This document shows, piece after piece, positions 44,838 to 54,685 of a DNA stretch of 64,000 nt. Both the position numbers and the translations under genes were made by a program. This DNA comes from CAYSSM01 sp964433905 (GTDB lineage Bacteria; Patescibacteriota; UBA1384; UBA12157; JAENIV01): positions 62,001 to 126,000 of the forward strand of contig CAYSSM010000001.1 of the NCBI GenBank assembly GCA_964433905.1. The letters run 5' to 3'. The notes beneath the pieces are model-generated. The model was not told the DNA's origin. It did no database searches and was given only the letters and a program-made list of their open reading frames with translations. The first letter of the stretch is position 1, and each line of letters starts with the position of its first letter.

Positions 44838-47800
44838 TATTCTTCTCCTTCATCTATCGGTTTTTCTTTCATTTCTGGTTCGGGAACATCAAGTTCGGTT
44901 ACTTCGACATCTTCGTCCGCCGCCACAGATCCAACCATAGCCTTGTCTTTAACAACCGGCGAAGCAACTTTTTTTCTTGAAAGCTCGGCTGAAGTTAACA
45001 TTTCGACATTTAACCCCAATGATTGAAGTTCTTTAACTAAAACATAAAAACTGGCAGGAATTTGTGGTTTTTGAATCGGCTCGCCCTTAATAATTGATTC
45101 ATATGCTTTTGAACGGCCGATAACATCATCGGACTTAATCGTCAAAATTTCCTGCAAAGAATGGGCGGCACCATAGGCTTCCAAAGCCCAAACTTCCATT
45201 TCGCCGAATCGCTGGCCGCCAAATTGAGCTTTACCGCCTAAAGGTTGTTGGGTAACCATTGAATAAGGCCCGGTTGAACGGGCGTGCATTTTATCATCAA
45301 CCATATGGCAAAGTTTCATCATATAGATAATGCCAACGGTTGTTTTTTGATCAAAAGGATTGCCGGTACGGCCATCGTAAAGCTGAACCTTACCGTCCGC
45401 AGGAAGACCGGCTTTTACTAATTCTGCTTGAATAGTTGGATATTCAACGCCTTCGAAAACGGGAACTGCCACTTTGTAATTTAATCTTTGAGCTGCCCAC
45501 CCAAGATGGGTTTCTAAAATCTGTCCTAAGTTCATACGGGAAATTACACCCAAAGGATTTAAAACAATATCCAGCGGCGTGCCGTCGGCCAAGAAAGGCA
45601 TTTCTTCTTCCGGCAAAACCACCGAAATGACACCTTTATTACCGTGACGGCCGGCTAATTTATCGCCAATTTGAATTTTTCGAAGTTGTGCCACCGCTAC
45701 CTCTACCATTTGGTAGACGCCGGCGGGCAATTCGTCGCCGCTTTCTTTGGAAAAGATTTTAATATCAACAACTCTCCCATATTCACCATGAGGCAAACGT
45801 AATGATGTGTCTTTAACATCTTTGGCTTTTTCACCAAAAATAGCTCTTAATAGTTTTTCTTCAGCTGACAGTTCAGTTTCACCTTTAGGAGAAATTTTAC
45901 CGACTAAAATATCGCCGGCCGAAATTTCGGCGCCGATTCGAACGATACCTTGTTCGTCAAGATTAGCCAATGCTTCTTCACCGACATTTGGAATATCGCG
46001 AGTTAGAAGTTCCGGTCCCAATTTTGTATCCCGGACTTCAAGAGAGTATTTTTCAATATGAACTGAAGTATAAACATCATTGCGGACTAATTTTTGAGAA
46101 ATAATAATTGCATCTTCAAAATTTGCGCCCCTAAATGACATAAAGCCGACTAAAACATTTTTGCCCAATGCCAATTCGCCTTGCTCGGTTGCCGATGAAT
46201 CAGCGATAATCTGGCCATTTTTGACTTTATCACCGACTGAAACAGCCGGAGCTTGATTAAGACAGGTCCCTTGATTAGAACGTAAAAACTTTTTTAAACG
46301 GTAACTTTCTTTTTGGCCGTTTTTTTGTTGAATGCTAATTTCCGCCGCCGAGACATCGGTTACCGTACCGTCTATCTTACTATATAGACACTGACCGGAA
46401 TCTTTTGCCGCCGCCTCTTCCATACCGGTTCCGATAACAGGCGCTTGAGGTCTGACCAAAGGCACCGCTTGTCTTTCCATATTTGAACCCATTGAGGCGC
46501 GAGTGGCATCATCATGTTCGACAAAAGGAATTAAAGCCGTTGACAGGGATACCGTTTGTTTAGGCGAAACATCAACATATTGAATCTTGTTGGTTCTTTC
46601 AATTTGCGGCAGGCCAAGCCGACGAACAATGGTTCGCGATTCCAAAAAGTAGCCGTCTTTATCAAATTTTGACGACGCCGGCGCAATAATCGATTTTTCT
46701 TCCGCGTCAGCGTCTAAATAGATTAATTTATTAGTAACTCTTGGTTTTTTATTTTTACCCTCTTCGACAACTAAATATGGAGTTTCCAAAAAGCCGTATT
46801 CATTAATTTTGGCATATGAGGCCATATAGCCAACCAAACCAATATTCGGACCTTCGGGAGTCTCGATTGGACAAATACGGCCGTAGTGTGAGGAATGAAC
46901 ATCACGAACTTCAAAACCGGCTCGTTCGCGCGAAAGACCGCCCGGTCCGGTAGCCGACAAACATCTCTTATGCTCTAATTCAGCTAAAGGATTTGTCTGA
47001 TTCATAAACTGGGACATCTGCGAAGAAGCGTAGAATTCCTGCAAAACCGCGGCAATCGGCCGGGCGTTAATTAATTGATTGGCGGTAACAGTATCAGGAT
47101 CGAGCACCGACATACGGTCTTTAATAATTCGTTCCATACGCAAAAAGCCAACTCTTACTTTTCCTTGGACAAGCTCGCCTACTGCTCGTACACGGCGGTT
47201 TTTTAGATGATCAACATCATCAGGCTCAGCAGTTGGATCATTATTCAAACGAATAATCTCGCGAATCACTTCAACAACATCTTCGATTCTTAAAATTCTA
47301 TTTTTAAGCTCATTTTCAACATTTAGCCCTAACCGGCGGTTTACTTTATAGCGACCGACTTTACCTAAATCATAACGCTTTGGGTTAAAAAACATCGCTT
47401 CTAAAAATGTTTTAGCGGTATCGGCCGTCGCCAAATCACCCGGCCTGATTCTTTTATAAACTTCGACTAATGCTTCTTCGTATGTTTTAGCGGTATCGCG
47501 ACCTAAAGTCGCTTTGATATAATCGTGATCAGCATTATCATTAACGCCCTCAAAAGCTTTAATGATTTGGTCGGTATTTAAACCTAAAGAACGCAAAAAG
47601 GTTGAAATAAGAATTTTTCTTTTTCTGTCAACTTTGACATAGATTACATCTCGCTGGGAAGTTTCAAATTCAAGCCAAGCGCCGCGCGAAGGAATGATTT
47701 TTGCTCCAAAAAAATGTTTGTCACCTATTTCATTAGCGACAAAGAGAACTCCAAAAGAACGAACTATTTGAGAAACAACAACTCTTTCAATACCATTAAT

Positions 47801-48151
47801 AATAAAAGTCCCACGGTCAGTCATTAAAGGAAAATCGCCTAAAAAGATATCCGATTCTTTAATTTTACCGGTAACTTTATTGGTTAAACGGACATGACAT
47901 TTAAGCGATGATTGATAGGTAAGATTCTTGTTGCGGGTAGTATCTTCATCATAACGCGGAGTCTCCAATGAAGTGCTTAAAAAATCTAATTTCAAAAGCT
48001 TGCCGGTAAAGTCTTCTACCGGGTTAATTTCGTCTAATAGCTCGCGAATCCCCTCTTTGAAGAACCAGTCATAAGACTTGGTTTGAACCTCAATCAGATC
48101 AGGAAGGGGAATGGACATTTGTTTAGATTGATTGAATTGGACTCGAGACAC
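44837..48151 (-). CDS. rpoB: RNA polymerase beta subunit
   Basis: I start at the GTG at 48151 (SRVQFNQSKQMSIPLPDL), which has GAGGAG seven bases upstream; the frame also opens at a GTG at 48175, which would place that Shine-Dalgarno inside the gene. About 1104 residues. The rifampicin cluster reads SSQMSQFMNQTNPLAELEHK then RCLSATGPGG, differing from E. coli at D516 (N), R529 (C) and L533 (T). The C-terminal clamp region KAQFGGQRFGEMEVWALEAY is present. The tail is acidic. Confidence 0.97.
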   Translation of the reverse strand: MSRVQFNQSKQMSIPLPDLIEVQTKSYDWFFKEGIRELLDEINPVEDFTGKLLKLDFLSTSLETPRYDEDTTRNKNLTYQSSLKCHVRLTNKVTGKIKESDIFLGDFPLMTDRGTFIINGIERVVVSQIVRSFGVLFVANEIGDKHFFGAKIIPSRGAWLEFETSQRDVIYVKVDRKRKILISTFLRSLGLNTDQIIKAFEGVNDNADHDYIKATLGRDTAKTYEEALVEVYKRIRPGDLATADTAKTFLEAMFFNPKRYDLGKVGRYKVNRRLGLNVENELKNRILRIEDVVEVIREIIRLNNDPTAEPDDVDHLKNRRVRAVGELVQGKVRVGFLRMERIIKDRMSVLDPDTVTANQLINARPIAAVLQEFYASSQMSQFMNQTNPLAELEHKRCLSATGPGGLSRERAGFEVRDVHSSHYGRICPIETPEGPNIGLVGYMASYAKINEYGFLETPYLVVEEGKNKKPRVTNKLIYLDADAEEKSIIAPASSKFDKDGYFLESRTIVRRLGLPQIERTNKIQYVDVSPKQTVSLSTALIPFVEHDDATRASMGSNMERQAVPLVRPQAPVIGTGMEEAAAKDSGQCLYSKIDGTVTDVSAAEISIQQKNGQKESYRLKKFLRSNQGTCLNQAPAVSVGDKVKNGQIIADSSATEQGELALGKNVLVGFMSFRGANFEDAIIISQKLVRNDVYTSVHIEKYSLEVRDTKLGPELLTRDIPNVGEEALANLDEQGIVRIGAEISAGDILVGKISPKGETELSAEEKLLRAIFGEKAKDVKDTSLRLPHGEYGRVVDIKIFSKESGDELPAGVYQMVEVAVAQLRKIQIGDKLAGRHGNKGVISVVLPEEEMPFLADGTPLDIVLNPLGVISRMNLGQILETHLGWAAQRLNYKVAVPVFEGVEYPTIQAELVKAGLPADGKVQLYDGRTGNPFDQKTTVGIIYMMKLCHMVDDKMHARSTGPYSMVTQQPLGGKAQFGGQRFGEMEVWALEAYGAAHSLQEILTIKSDDVIGRSKAYESIIKGEPIQKPQIPASFYVLVKELQSLGLNVEMLTSAELSRKKVASPVVKDKAMVGSVAADEDVEVTELDVPEPEMKEKPIDEGEE

Positions 48152-48261
48152 TAAAAAACTCCTCAAAAATACCACAGCAACACCTACTGCTTAGAGGCAG
48201 AAATTTGCGTTAATAATTATTTGGTCCCACCCTTTTTTATAACTATATTTATTACTATCTT

Positions 48262-48290
48262 ATCTTATAATAAGATATTATTTTTGTCAA
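48262..48290 (-). promoter_or_regulatory. rpoBC promoter with palindrome over the -10
   Basis: On the minus strand, TTGACA (48285-48290), a 17-bp spacer and TAAGAT (48262-48267). TATCTTAT-T-ATAAGATA is a 17-bp palindrome that reaches from the spacer into the -10 box. An untranslated leader of about 100 nt follows. Confidence 0.65.
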
Positions 48291-48319
48291 GCCCTGGGGA
48301 TTAATTTTTGCCGCTAAAC

Positions 48320-48823
48320 TTAAAATATTTGTTGGCTCCCACAGAAGGAAGATGTACCAGAATCAAGTAAAATGTTATTTGACTGAGAGGAACTTTTAGG
48401 GGTACCGATGATCATTTTGTAAACATTCAAAGCGATTGCGCCAATAAAAAGTATTATTATTATCCACAGGGCCAATTTGAATTTTATTCCGACAATATCC
48501 CAAAAAACCTTCTTGATAATTAAAAAATCGATCAATAAAATAGCTAATAAAACCAATAAATCCAAGTAGTAAATATAGGTTATAAAAACATTCATTACGG
48601 TATAGATAATAATCGAGATTGAAAATATGGCGATTATTTTGGTAGTATCGTCAAACGCCTTGCCTCTTTTTATTTTATTGACAATGATTCTCACGATCAA
48701 ATACAGAGCCAAAAAAATATTTATAAAAATAATTAAACTTATAACTCCCCGAGCTAAACTTGCGAATATTGGCGTCGGAGCAAGACAAGTCATATAGTTA
48801 GTAAAATTTTGTTTAAATTTCAA
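48320..48823 (-). CDS. Membrane protein, unknown
   Basis: A 167-residue protein with about four helices (about 23-48, 62-84, 85-106 and 117-137) and a Ser-rich C-terminus with a single Cys. No family is recognised. The first helix and PTPIFASLARGVISLIIF give it the look of a small pilin-type or T4SS VirB2-like membrane protein, but this is only a resemblance. It lies upstream of rpoB on the same strand. Confidence 0.55.
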   Translation of the reverse strand: MKFKQNFTNYMTCLAPTPIFASLARGVISLIIFINIFLALYLIVRIIVNKIKRGKAFDDTTKIIAIFSISIIIYTVMNVFITYIYYLDLLVLLAILLIDFLIIKKVFWDIVGIKFKLALWIIIILFIGAIALNVYKMIIGTPKSSSQSNNILLDSGTSSFCGSQQIF

Positions 48824-48861
48824 AATTGTCCTTTGAGAATCGTTTTCAATTATGTGCTAAT

Positions 48862-49254
48862 TTATTGTAAATTTTGATCGTCAATCACCTCTTCCTCCTG
48901 CGGTTGAGCCACATCAGCACCAACTTCAATCAGAGCGGCTTCATCGCCAGCCATTCGCTTAACGCTTAGTTCGGCAACCTCGGATGTTTTGAAAGATTCG
49001 GCAGTTTGAGGCGAAACGATAACATTAATAGTATGTGGCGGTTGATTGGCGCGAAAACCATCAAAAAGAAAAGGAGAACAGGCATACAGGCTGACATGGG
49101 GGATATAAACACCCTCAGGAACCGGGTGAGACTGGGCTAACGACTCTTGCGTTACTTTCATCTGAGCAAAACCAACTTTTTGTTCTTTGTTTTCGCTTGT
49201 TTCCGGTGGAATTTCTGTAGGAATAGGTTCTCGGCCGATACCAAAAATACTCAT
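48862..49254 (-). CDS. Soluble hypothetical protein
   Basis: A 130-residue acidic protein with a Pro/Glu-rich start, a central segment HPVPEGVYIPHVSLYACSPF and an acidic end (EEEVIDDQNLQ). There is no signal peptide or membrane helix. AAAGGAGAAG precedes the ATG, which supports translation. I do not recognise it. Confidence 0.55.
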   Translation of the reverse strand: MSIFGIGREPIPTEIPPETSENKEQKVGFAQMKVTQESLAQSHPVPEGVYIPHVSLYACSPFLFDGFRANQPPHTINVIVSPQTAESFKTSEVAELSVKRMAGDEAALIEVGADVAQPQEEEVIDDQNLQ

Positions 49255-49454
49255 AACTTCTCCTTTTTGTAAATTAACTAATAATAATTAATTGTAAAAC
49301 ACTGCTTAATTAAATATTAACTCAAACTGAAATATAAATCAAAGTAGCTAATTCTGTCTAAAAGTAATAATATTTAAATGTAGAATAGATAATTTCAGAA
49401 AGGAGGTGAGCAGTTTTTTTCATACCTGAAGTATTAATTAGTAAGGAGCAAAAA

Positions 49455-49697
49455 ATGAAACAATCAATTGCATTATTAACTATCTTTTTGAGTTTAATCG
49501 TATTTTCCAATGTTACCAATGTCGCCAGAAATCAAAAACAAACCTTAGTTACTCCGTCGCCAGTAGTCAACAAAAGTGATATCAAGGATGCAGAAGTCAA
49601 CCGCTACAACAACAAGTACCAAATCCAAGTTAATTATGATGTTAATTCAATTACTGAAAAATTAAACTGGATAACTCAAAACGAATTAGCCAAATAA
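49455..49697 (+). CDS. Small secreted or anchored protein, unknown
   Basis: An 80-residue protein with an N-terminal hydrophobic segment (QSIALLTIFLSLIVFSNV) and a polar remainder. AAGGAG lies seven bases before the ATG. A second, stronger AAAGGAGG about 50 nt upstream has no start codon in range. The TAA stop is formed partly by the first bases of the hairpin repeat at 49696. Confidence 0.55.
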   Translation: MKQSIALLTIFLSLIVFSNVTNVARNQKQTLVTPSPVVNKSDIKDAEVNRYNNKYQIQVNYDVNSITEKLNWITQNELAK

Positions 49698-49801
49698 ACT
49701 ACCTCGCAGCAAGCTGACGAGGTATCCCTGAAGGGAAAGTTTGTTTTTAACAGGTTTTCATCCTCGTAGCAAGCTACGAGGTATTCAACCTCTGAAAATA
49801 A
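49696..49801 (+). repeat. Multi-hairpin repeat, copy 2
   Basis: It opens AAACTACCTCGC and ends TGAAAATAA. Stems: CTCG/CGAG; CCCT-GAA-AGGG; a weak GTT/AAC; and CCTCGTAGC-AA-GCTACGAGG, perfect over 9 bp. It follows the stop of the 80-residue protein. Confidence 0.85.
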
Positions 49802-49860
49802 GCCACACTGCGATAAAACCTCAATGTATTGCCTAAGATGAAAAGTGTATTTTTATACAA

Positions 49861-49884
49861 AACCCCGCAAAAATATGCGAGGTT
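49861..49884 (-). terminator. Hairpin terminator of the 49883 gene
   Basis: AACCCCGCA and TGCGAGGTT pair with one mismatch around AAAAATA and overlap the stop codon. The minus-strand T run after it is short (TTTTGT), so it may be weak. Confidence 0.5.
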
Positions 49885-50428
49885 AGTTGTTGGTTAAAAG
49901 TTTTCTTAAACGCAAAGTGTTTGCCACATCGCTATCACTTGCATTTAGACTTGATAAAAATTCGTCAAACTCAGGATTATTAAAAAATAAATTATCACAT
50001 TTAAGGCTACAAATTACCGAATATTGCCTGAATAACAATTTACCTATCGGCCGACTCAGTTCTGCCGGAGTGGGAGAAAGTATCATAAAATAAAATTTTT
50101 GTTTTTCTCTTGCAAGTATTTGAAAATCGTTTAATTTATTTTTATCAAGATCGTCAGACTGCCCTTTGAAAATTACTATATCTCCAGAATCATAACAAAA
50201 TGCAGCTGCTTGGATGATACTTTTTTTGCCAACAGCTGGATTTGCAATATTTACTACCACATGATCAGGTAAAATCGTAATCGGCCCTTTAGTATTAGGC
50301 AGCAATTCATCAAGCGTTAAAAATATGCCAAAAGGATAATATAAACACAGAACAGGAAATATTTCAGATCCATCAGCCTTAAGACCGATAGATGCCACTG
50401 AAGCTGTTAGCACACTGGCTACTGGCAT
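49883..50428 (-). CDS. Hypothetical cytoplasmic protein (181 residues)
   Basis: The start is the ATG at 50428 with AAGGAGG seven bases upstream. The frame is open back to 50743, but that part only reads through the terminator of the next gene and is rejected. The protein has SVLTASVASIGLKADGSEIF and no signal peptide or long membrane helix. A conserved-looking patch is ITILPDHVVVNIANPAVGKK. I do not recognise the family. Confidence 0.55.
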   Translation of the reverse strand: MPVASVLTASVASIGLKADGSEIFPVLCLYYPFGIFLTLDELLPNTKGPITILPDHVVVNIANPAVGKKSIIQAAAFCYDSGDIVIFKGQSDDLDKNKLNDFQILAREKQKFYFMILSPTPAELSRPIGKLLFRQYSVICSLKCDNLFFNNPEFDEFLSSLNASDSDVANTLRLRKLLTNN

Positions 50429-50513
50429 AATTTCCTCCTTGTCAAAGTACAATTCATTCTTAATTACAACATTATAACTAATATTATTATTTCGCAAGAT
50501 AATCTTTTTAGAT

Positions 50514-50549
50514 AAAAAAAATGCGCCCGGGACAAAATGTCCCGGGCGC
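50514..50549 (-). terminator. Very strong terminator of the GC-rich secreted-protein gene
   Basis: GCGCCCGGGACA (50523-50534) and TGTCCCGGGCGC (50538-50549) form a perfect 12-bp GC stem. It is followed on the minus strand by a run of eight T. Confidence 0.95.
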
Positions 50550-50576
50550 TTAAAGTTCGTCACCGTCTTGCGGTCA

Positions 50577-52355
50577 CTACGGGTAAATGACCGTTCCCGG
50601 ATCAGGCAAGATGAACGGAACAGCGTCGTTATTGTTGAGTAAGTCGAGCTGACCCGCCATCGCCGTTCGTTGGGAATCGCTCCCACTCTGCCAGACCTGA
50701 ATTGCCTGGGTAACCAACGTCTGCGTTGACACCCAAGAACCATTCAACCAGATCGCAGCTCCTACACCACCCAGCCGATGCCGACAGTTCATAATGAAAG
50801 CATCGAGCTGTTGAGCCAGTTGTTCACGCGGATCGCCGCCGGCGTTGGAATCAACAAGGAAATGGCTTTGCTCGGCCAAGGCCGAACCGGCAGGAGCGAT
50901 GGTCTCTCCCCAGTCGCCGTTGGCAGCAGCAACGGGGGTTCCGTTAGCAAAAAAACCGTCAATCGGCTCGTCGCCGGCGCCAAAGTAACTGGACGGCGCT
51001 TGCCACGGAGCCAGACTGTTAAGGTATGCAATGTCAGACGGAGTAGTTTCACCCAACCCGTTCTTGTTATGCCAATACCCCTTGGTATCAAAATCAGCCT
51101 GGCCTTGGCGAATGTTGCCGAACTCCACTCGAGCCGAATCACCTGAAGCCAGTTGAATCTGCCTTGTCATGGGAGTAGTGTTCACCCACCCACCAGAAAG
51201 AGGCATCCGTTCGGTGATATCGTACAAACCCGGCATGATCCAGAAGGTGTCACAACCGTTAGACTTGGTTATGGAAACGCTGTCCCATACCCACCCTGCC
51301 ACGGTTGTGCCATGCTCGTAGATCCACCAGCCGGGAATACCAGGCTCGCCTGCGTCCCAGATACCGTCGCCATCGAGGTCGTAGAACTTACAGACCGTTA
51401 GACGGGCCAACTGGATGTTGCCGAAGATAACTTCATGAGTTTCCCGGGAAGTCCCGGCAACCAAGAAATAGGCCGCAGGATAGTCGCGGATGCGGACGCC
51501 GTCGAGGTAGGTGCAGGTGTACATCCACCCTTCGCGCTGTTCCTCAACGAAGTTCCAAAATCCAGCCGGTTCAGTGGTGATCTGGATGGGCGTATAGTAA
51601 GTGTTGGTAACACCGAGGGGATCGATTGCATCAACCCGCCAACCAGTGATTTCCAACTCGCCTGCATCCCAGATACCGTTACCGTTAGCATCGTTGAACT
51701 TCTTAACAGTCACGACCGGCGGCGTATATGGAGGACCATTACGACGCACCTTAAAGTTGTCGGTCTTGCTGTCCGGTGGCCTGAAACCGTGATAATTCCC
51801 CGGGCTGTAGCCGTTGTCAACGAGGTTGGGATCGCCGATGAAGTTTTCGCACGGAGTTATCCATACCTTGTAGACACCACCCTTATTGGGTGTGTCAAGG
51901 TAGGGCATCAACTGAACAGTGATCGCGCCCAGTTCAGGGTGATCGATATCGATGCCCGTCTTGTGAGTGCAGTCGACTTCCACCCAGACACCCCTGACCT
52001 TCGTCAGCTTGGTGCACGGGTAGACATAGTCGATGACCCCAAGAGCACTGACGTGGACCTTGCGGCACTTAACCGCGTCTGTCGAGAGAAGAACCTTCCC
52101 TGACGGGTCAGTGACCTGAAAGTAGTAATCGCCCTCGTTAAGCCCCGCCGCGCCCGCAGGCGCGTTGGACCCAGGCCCGCCATCGAGATAGACATCCTCT
52201 TTGGCCGCGAAGATGTTAGCGTTGACTCGCGAACCGTCAGCCGTGGTCGTAAAAATCGCCCCCGGCATCGGCCCGGCCAAAGCCTGAGTGCTGGCCAGTG
52301 CCAACACCCCCAAAGTAGCCAGCACAACCATAATCAGCACAACCCTTCGTCCCAT
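50577..52355 (-). CDS. Large secreted protein with SdrD_B-like domains, GC-shifted
   Basis: A 592-residue protein with a Sec signal peptide (MGRRVVLIMVVLATLGVLAL, cleavage likely after ALA at about 27). Two SdrD_B-like repeats follow: FNDANGNGIWDAGE at 220-233 and FYDLDGDGIWDAGE at 324-337. Each has a Ca-binding DxDGxGxxDxGE loop and ends in a (V/E)xFGNI strand. A 170-residue C-terminal part has YWHNKNG. There is no sorting motif. Base composition is far more GC-rich than its neighbours and the codons differ, which points to transfer. It has its own promoter, leader and terminator. Likely adhesin or surface-layer role (inference). Confidence 0.8.
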   Translation of the reverse strand: MGRRVVLIMVVLATLGVLALASTQALAGPMPGAIFTTTADGSRVNANIFAAKEDVYLDGGPGSNAPAGAAGLNEGDYYFQVTDPSGKVLLSTDAVKCRKVHVSALGVIDYVYPCTKLTKVRGVWVEVDCTHKTGIDIDHPELGAITVQLMPYLDTPNKGGVYKVWITPCENFIGDPNLVDNGYSPGNYHGFRPPDSKTDNFKVRRNGPPYTPPVVTVKKFNDANGNGIWDAGELEITGWRVDAIDPLGVTNTYYTPIQITTEPAGFWNFVEEQREGWMYTCTYLDGVRIRDYPAAYFLVAGTSRETHEVIFGNIQLARLTVCKFYDLDGDGIWDAGEPGIPGWWIYEHGTTVAGWVWDSVSITKSNGCDTFWIMPGLYDITERMPLSGGWVNTTPMTRQIQLASGDSARVEFGNIRQGQADFDTKGYWHNKNGLGETTPSDIAYLNSLAPWQAPSSYFGAGDEPIDGFFANGTPVAAANGDWGETIAPAGSALAEQSHFLVDSNAGGDPREQLAQQLDAFIMNCRHRLGGVGAAIWLNGSWVSTQTLVTQAIQVWQSGSDSQRTAMAGQLDLLNNNDAVPFILPDPGTVIYP

Positions 52356-52376
52356 ACCTTAGCCTCCCCAGTATTT

Positions 52377-52441
52377 GCCCTTGCGGGCTAGTAGTCGAAC
52401 TCCGTCTTTAAAAAGCCAGAGCCGCCTGCAGACCCGCAAGG
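52377..52441 (-). promoter_or_regulatory. Candidate switch-like leader of the secreted-protein gene
   Basis: In the transcript, CCTTGCGGG (52433-52441) pairs perfectly with CCCGCAAGG (52379-52387). The second arm alone can instead form a local hairpin GCCC-TTGC-GGGC (52377-52388). The two folds exclude each other just upstream of GGGGAGG and the ATG. I do not recognise a known riboswitch class. Confidence 0.45.
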
Positions 52442-52467
52442 TATTTTTCAAAGATCAAATTAGAACT

Positions 52468-52496
52468 AATATAGCACATTTAACCATAAAAGTCAA
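52468..52496 (-). promoter_or_regulatory. Promoter of the secreted-protein gene
   Basis: On the minus strand, TTGACT (52491-52496), a 17-bp spacer and TATATT (52468-52473), with about 110 nt of leader. Confidence 0.75.
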
Positions 52497-52552
52497 TATT
52501 TTGTACATGTACTGCATATGTGAGCGTAAAAAGCTAAACTAAAATTACAATA

Positions 52553-53521
<969 letters not shown>

Positions 53522-53563
53522 TTACTATATCATACTTTTATTAATTTACAAACCACTCATTGA

Positions 53564-54556
53564 TTACAAATAATCCAATGGGTTGAGTACTCGACCATTT
53601 TTAGTGATTTTGAAATGAACATGCACACCTGTCGACCAGCCGGTATTGCCCATAACACCGATAACCTGACCTTGATTGACCCATTGGCCGGCAGAAACTG
53701 CAAAAGTTGACATATGCCCATAAAGCGTTTGCCAGCCGTCGCCGTGATCAATCACGATAAAATTGCCGTAACCACCACCCCAACCACGGGTGGCGCGGAC
53801 AACTCTTCCTGAGGCTGAAGCAAAAAGGGTTGTTCCCGAACGCGAAGTTAAATCAACTCCATCATGAAAAGCCTCAAATGAAGTTCGACCAAACCCTTGA
53901 GACATATCCCAACCGGATGTAGGTCGCCTGAAAGTCCCCGAAAAAGGAATTTTAGTTGAGGCTCCGGCAACTTTTTTCTTCTGTAAATTTTGTAACTGGG
54001 TCGGCGCCAAATCCTGCGGTGGAATTTTTAATTGCTGACCGGGCTTAATCATATCTGACGACAAGCTGTTTGCAGTCTTAATAGTCGAAACTTTCAATCC
54101 ATATTTCCAAGCAATGCTGGCGATGGTATCGCCGCCTTCAACCGTATAAACGATTGTTTTTGTCCTTTTTTCATCTTTTTTCGATTCTTCAGTTACTTGA
54201 GTCGTGGTAAGTTCCGGCTTTGAAAGAAAATCTTGATCTTCCATCGCCAGAGCTACCGATAAAGGATCTTCCTCAATTTTAGTGGTAAAAGGTCCAACTT
54301 GAGAAACTACATCGGCAACTTCCGCCGGCGAAAGATCCATAATTTCTTCCGAAGGCTGAAAGTAATAAGAATTTTCTTGGGCTTTTGCCACATCAGCCAC
54401 CACCGTAAAAAAAGCTATTATCATTATTGATAAATAGGGTAAAATCCTTTTTTGATTAAAATCAATTAATCCCTCCGGTATGCGGTTGCGGATACGTTTT
54501 GACAGGATATCTTTTCTGAGGACAATTCTCTCTAAGATTTTTTTAAAAATATTCAT
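53564..54556 (-). CDS. M23 family metallopeptidase with LysM domain
   Basis: A 330-residue cell-wall hydrolase. A basic cytoplasmic start is followed by a membrane helix at about 38-56 and a LysM domain at about 136-180 (YTVEGGDTIASIAWKYGL). The M23 (lysostaphin-type) domain has zinc ligands H231 and D235 (HDGVDL) and H314 in HVHF, with H281 in LYGHM. All catalytic residues are present, so it should cut peptidoglycan cross-links during growth or division. Confidence 0.93.
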   Translation of the reverse strand: MNIFKKILERIVLRKDILSKRIRNRIPEGLIDFNQKRILPYLSIMIIAFFTVVADVAKAQENSYYFQPSEEIMDLSPAEVADVVSQVGPFTTKIEEDPLSVALAMEDQDFLSKPELTTTQVTEESKKDEKRTKTIVYTVEGGDTIASIAWKYGLKVSTIKTANSLSSDMIKPGQQLKIPPQDLAPTQLQNLQKKKVAGASTKIPFSGTFRRPTSGWDMSQGFGRTSFEAFHDGVDLTSRSGTTLFASASGRVVRATRGWGGGYGNFIVIDHGDGWQTLYGHMSTFAVSAGQWVNQGQVIGVMGNTGWSTGVHVHFKITKNGRVLNPLDYL

Positions 54557-54615
54557 ATGTATAAGGGAAAGCCTACAATATCCAGTTTAACTTAACACGC
54601 AAGAATGTCAAATAT

Positions 54616-54682
54616 AAACTACTCTGCGGCTTGCCGCAGAGTATCCTGCGGAAAGTTTGTTTCCAAACAGGTTGAAAATAAA
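54616..54682 (+). repeat. Multi-hairpin repeat, copy 3 (short form)
   Basis: It opens AAACTACTCTGCGG and ends TTGAAAATAA. Stems: CTCTGCGGC-TT-GCCGCAGAG, perfect over 9 bp; a small CC/GG; and GTTTG-TTTC-CAAAC. It lacks the last stem of copies 1 and 2. It sits 4 bp past the infB stop, in antisense orientation to infB. Confidence 0.85.
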
Positions 54683-54685
54683 AAC

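Noticed and set aside
49406..49429. Leader peptide (GTG start, seven codons) before the 80-residue secreted protein
   Set aside because: The GTG overlaps the Shine-Dalgarno itself, so it cannot be its start.
50429..50743. N-terminal extension of the 49883 gene
   Set aside because: It would translate through the GC terminator of the next gene; the ATG at 50428 has a strong Shine-Dalgarno.
51435..52103. 222-residue plus-strand ORF opposite the GC-rich secreted-protein gene
   Set aside because: High GC makes stop codons rare on the antisense; the minus-strand gene has a signal peptide, domains, promoter and terminator, and the plus frame has none.
52377..52441. Cyclic-di-GMP (GEMM) riboswitch
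   Set aside because: A GGCAAA and a GGCTAAGG occur, but the conserved core and its spacing do not match what I know of GEMM.
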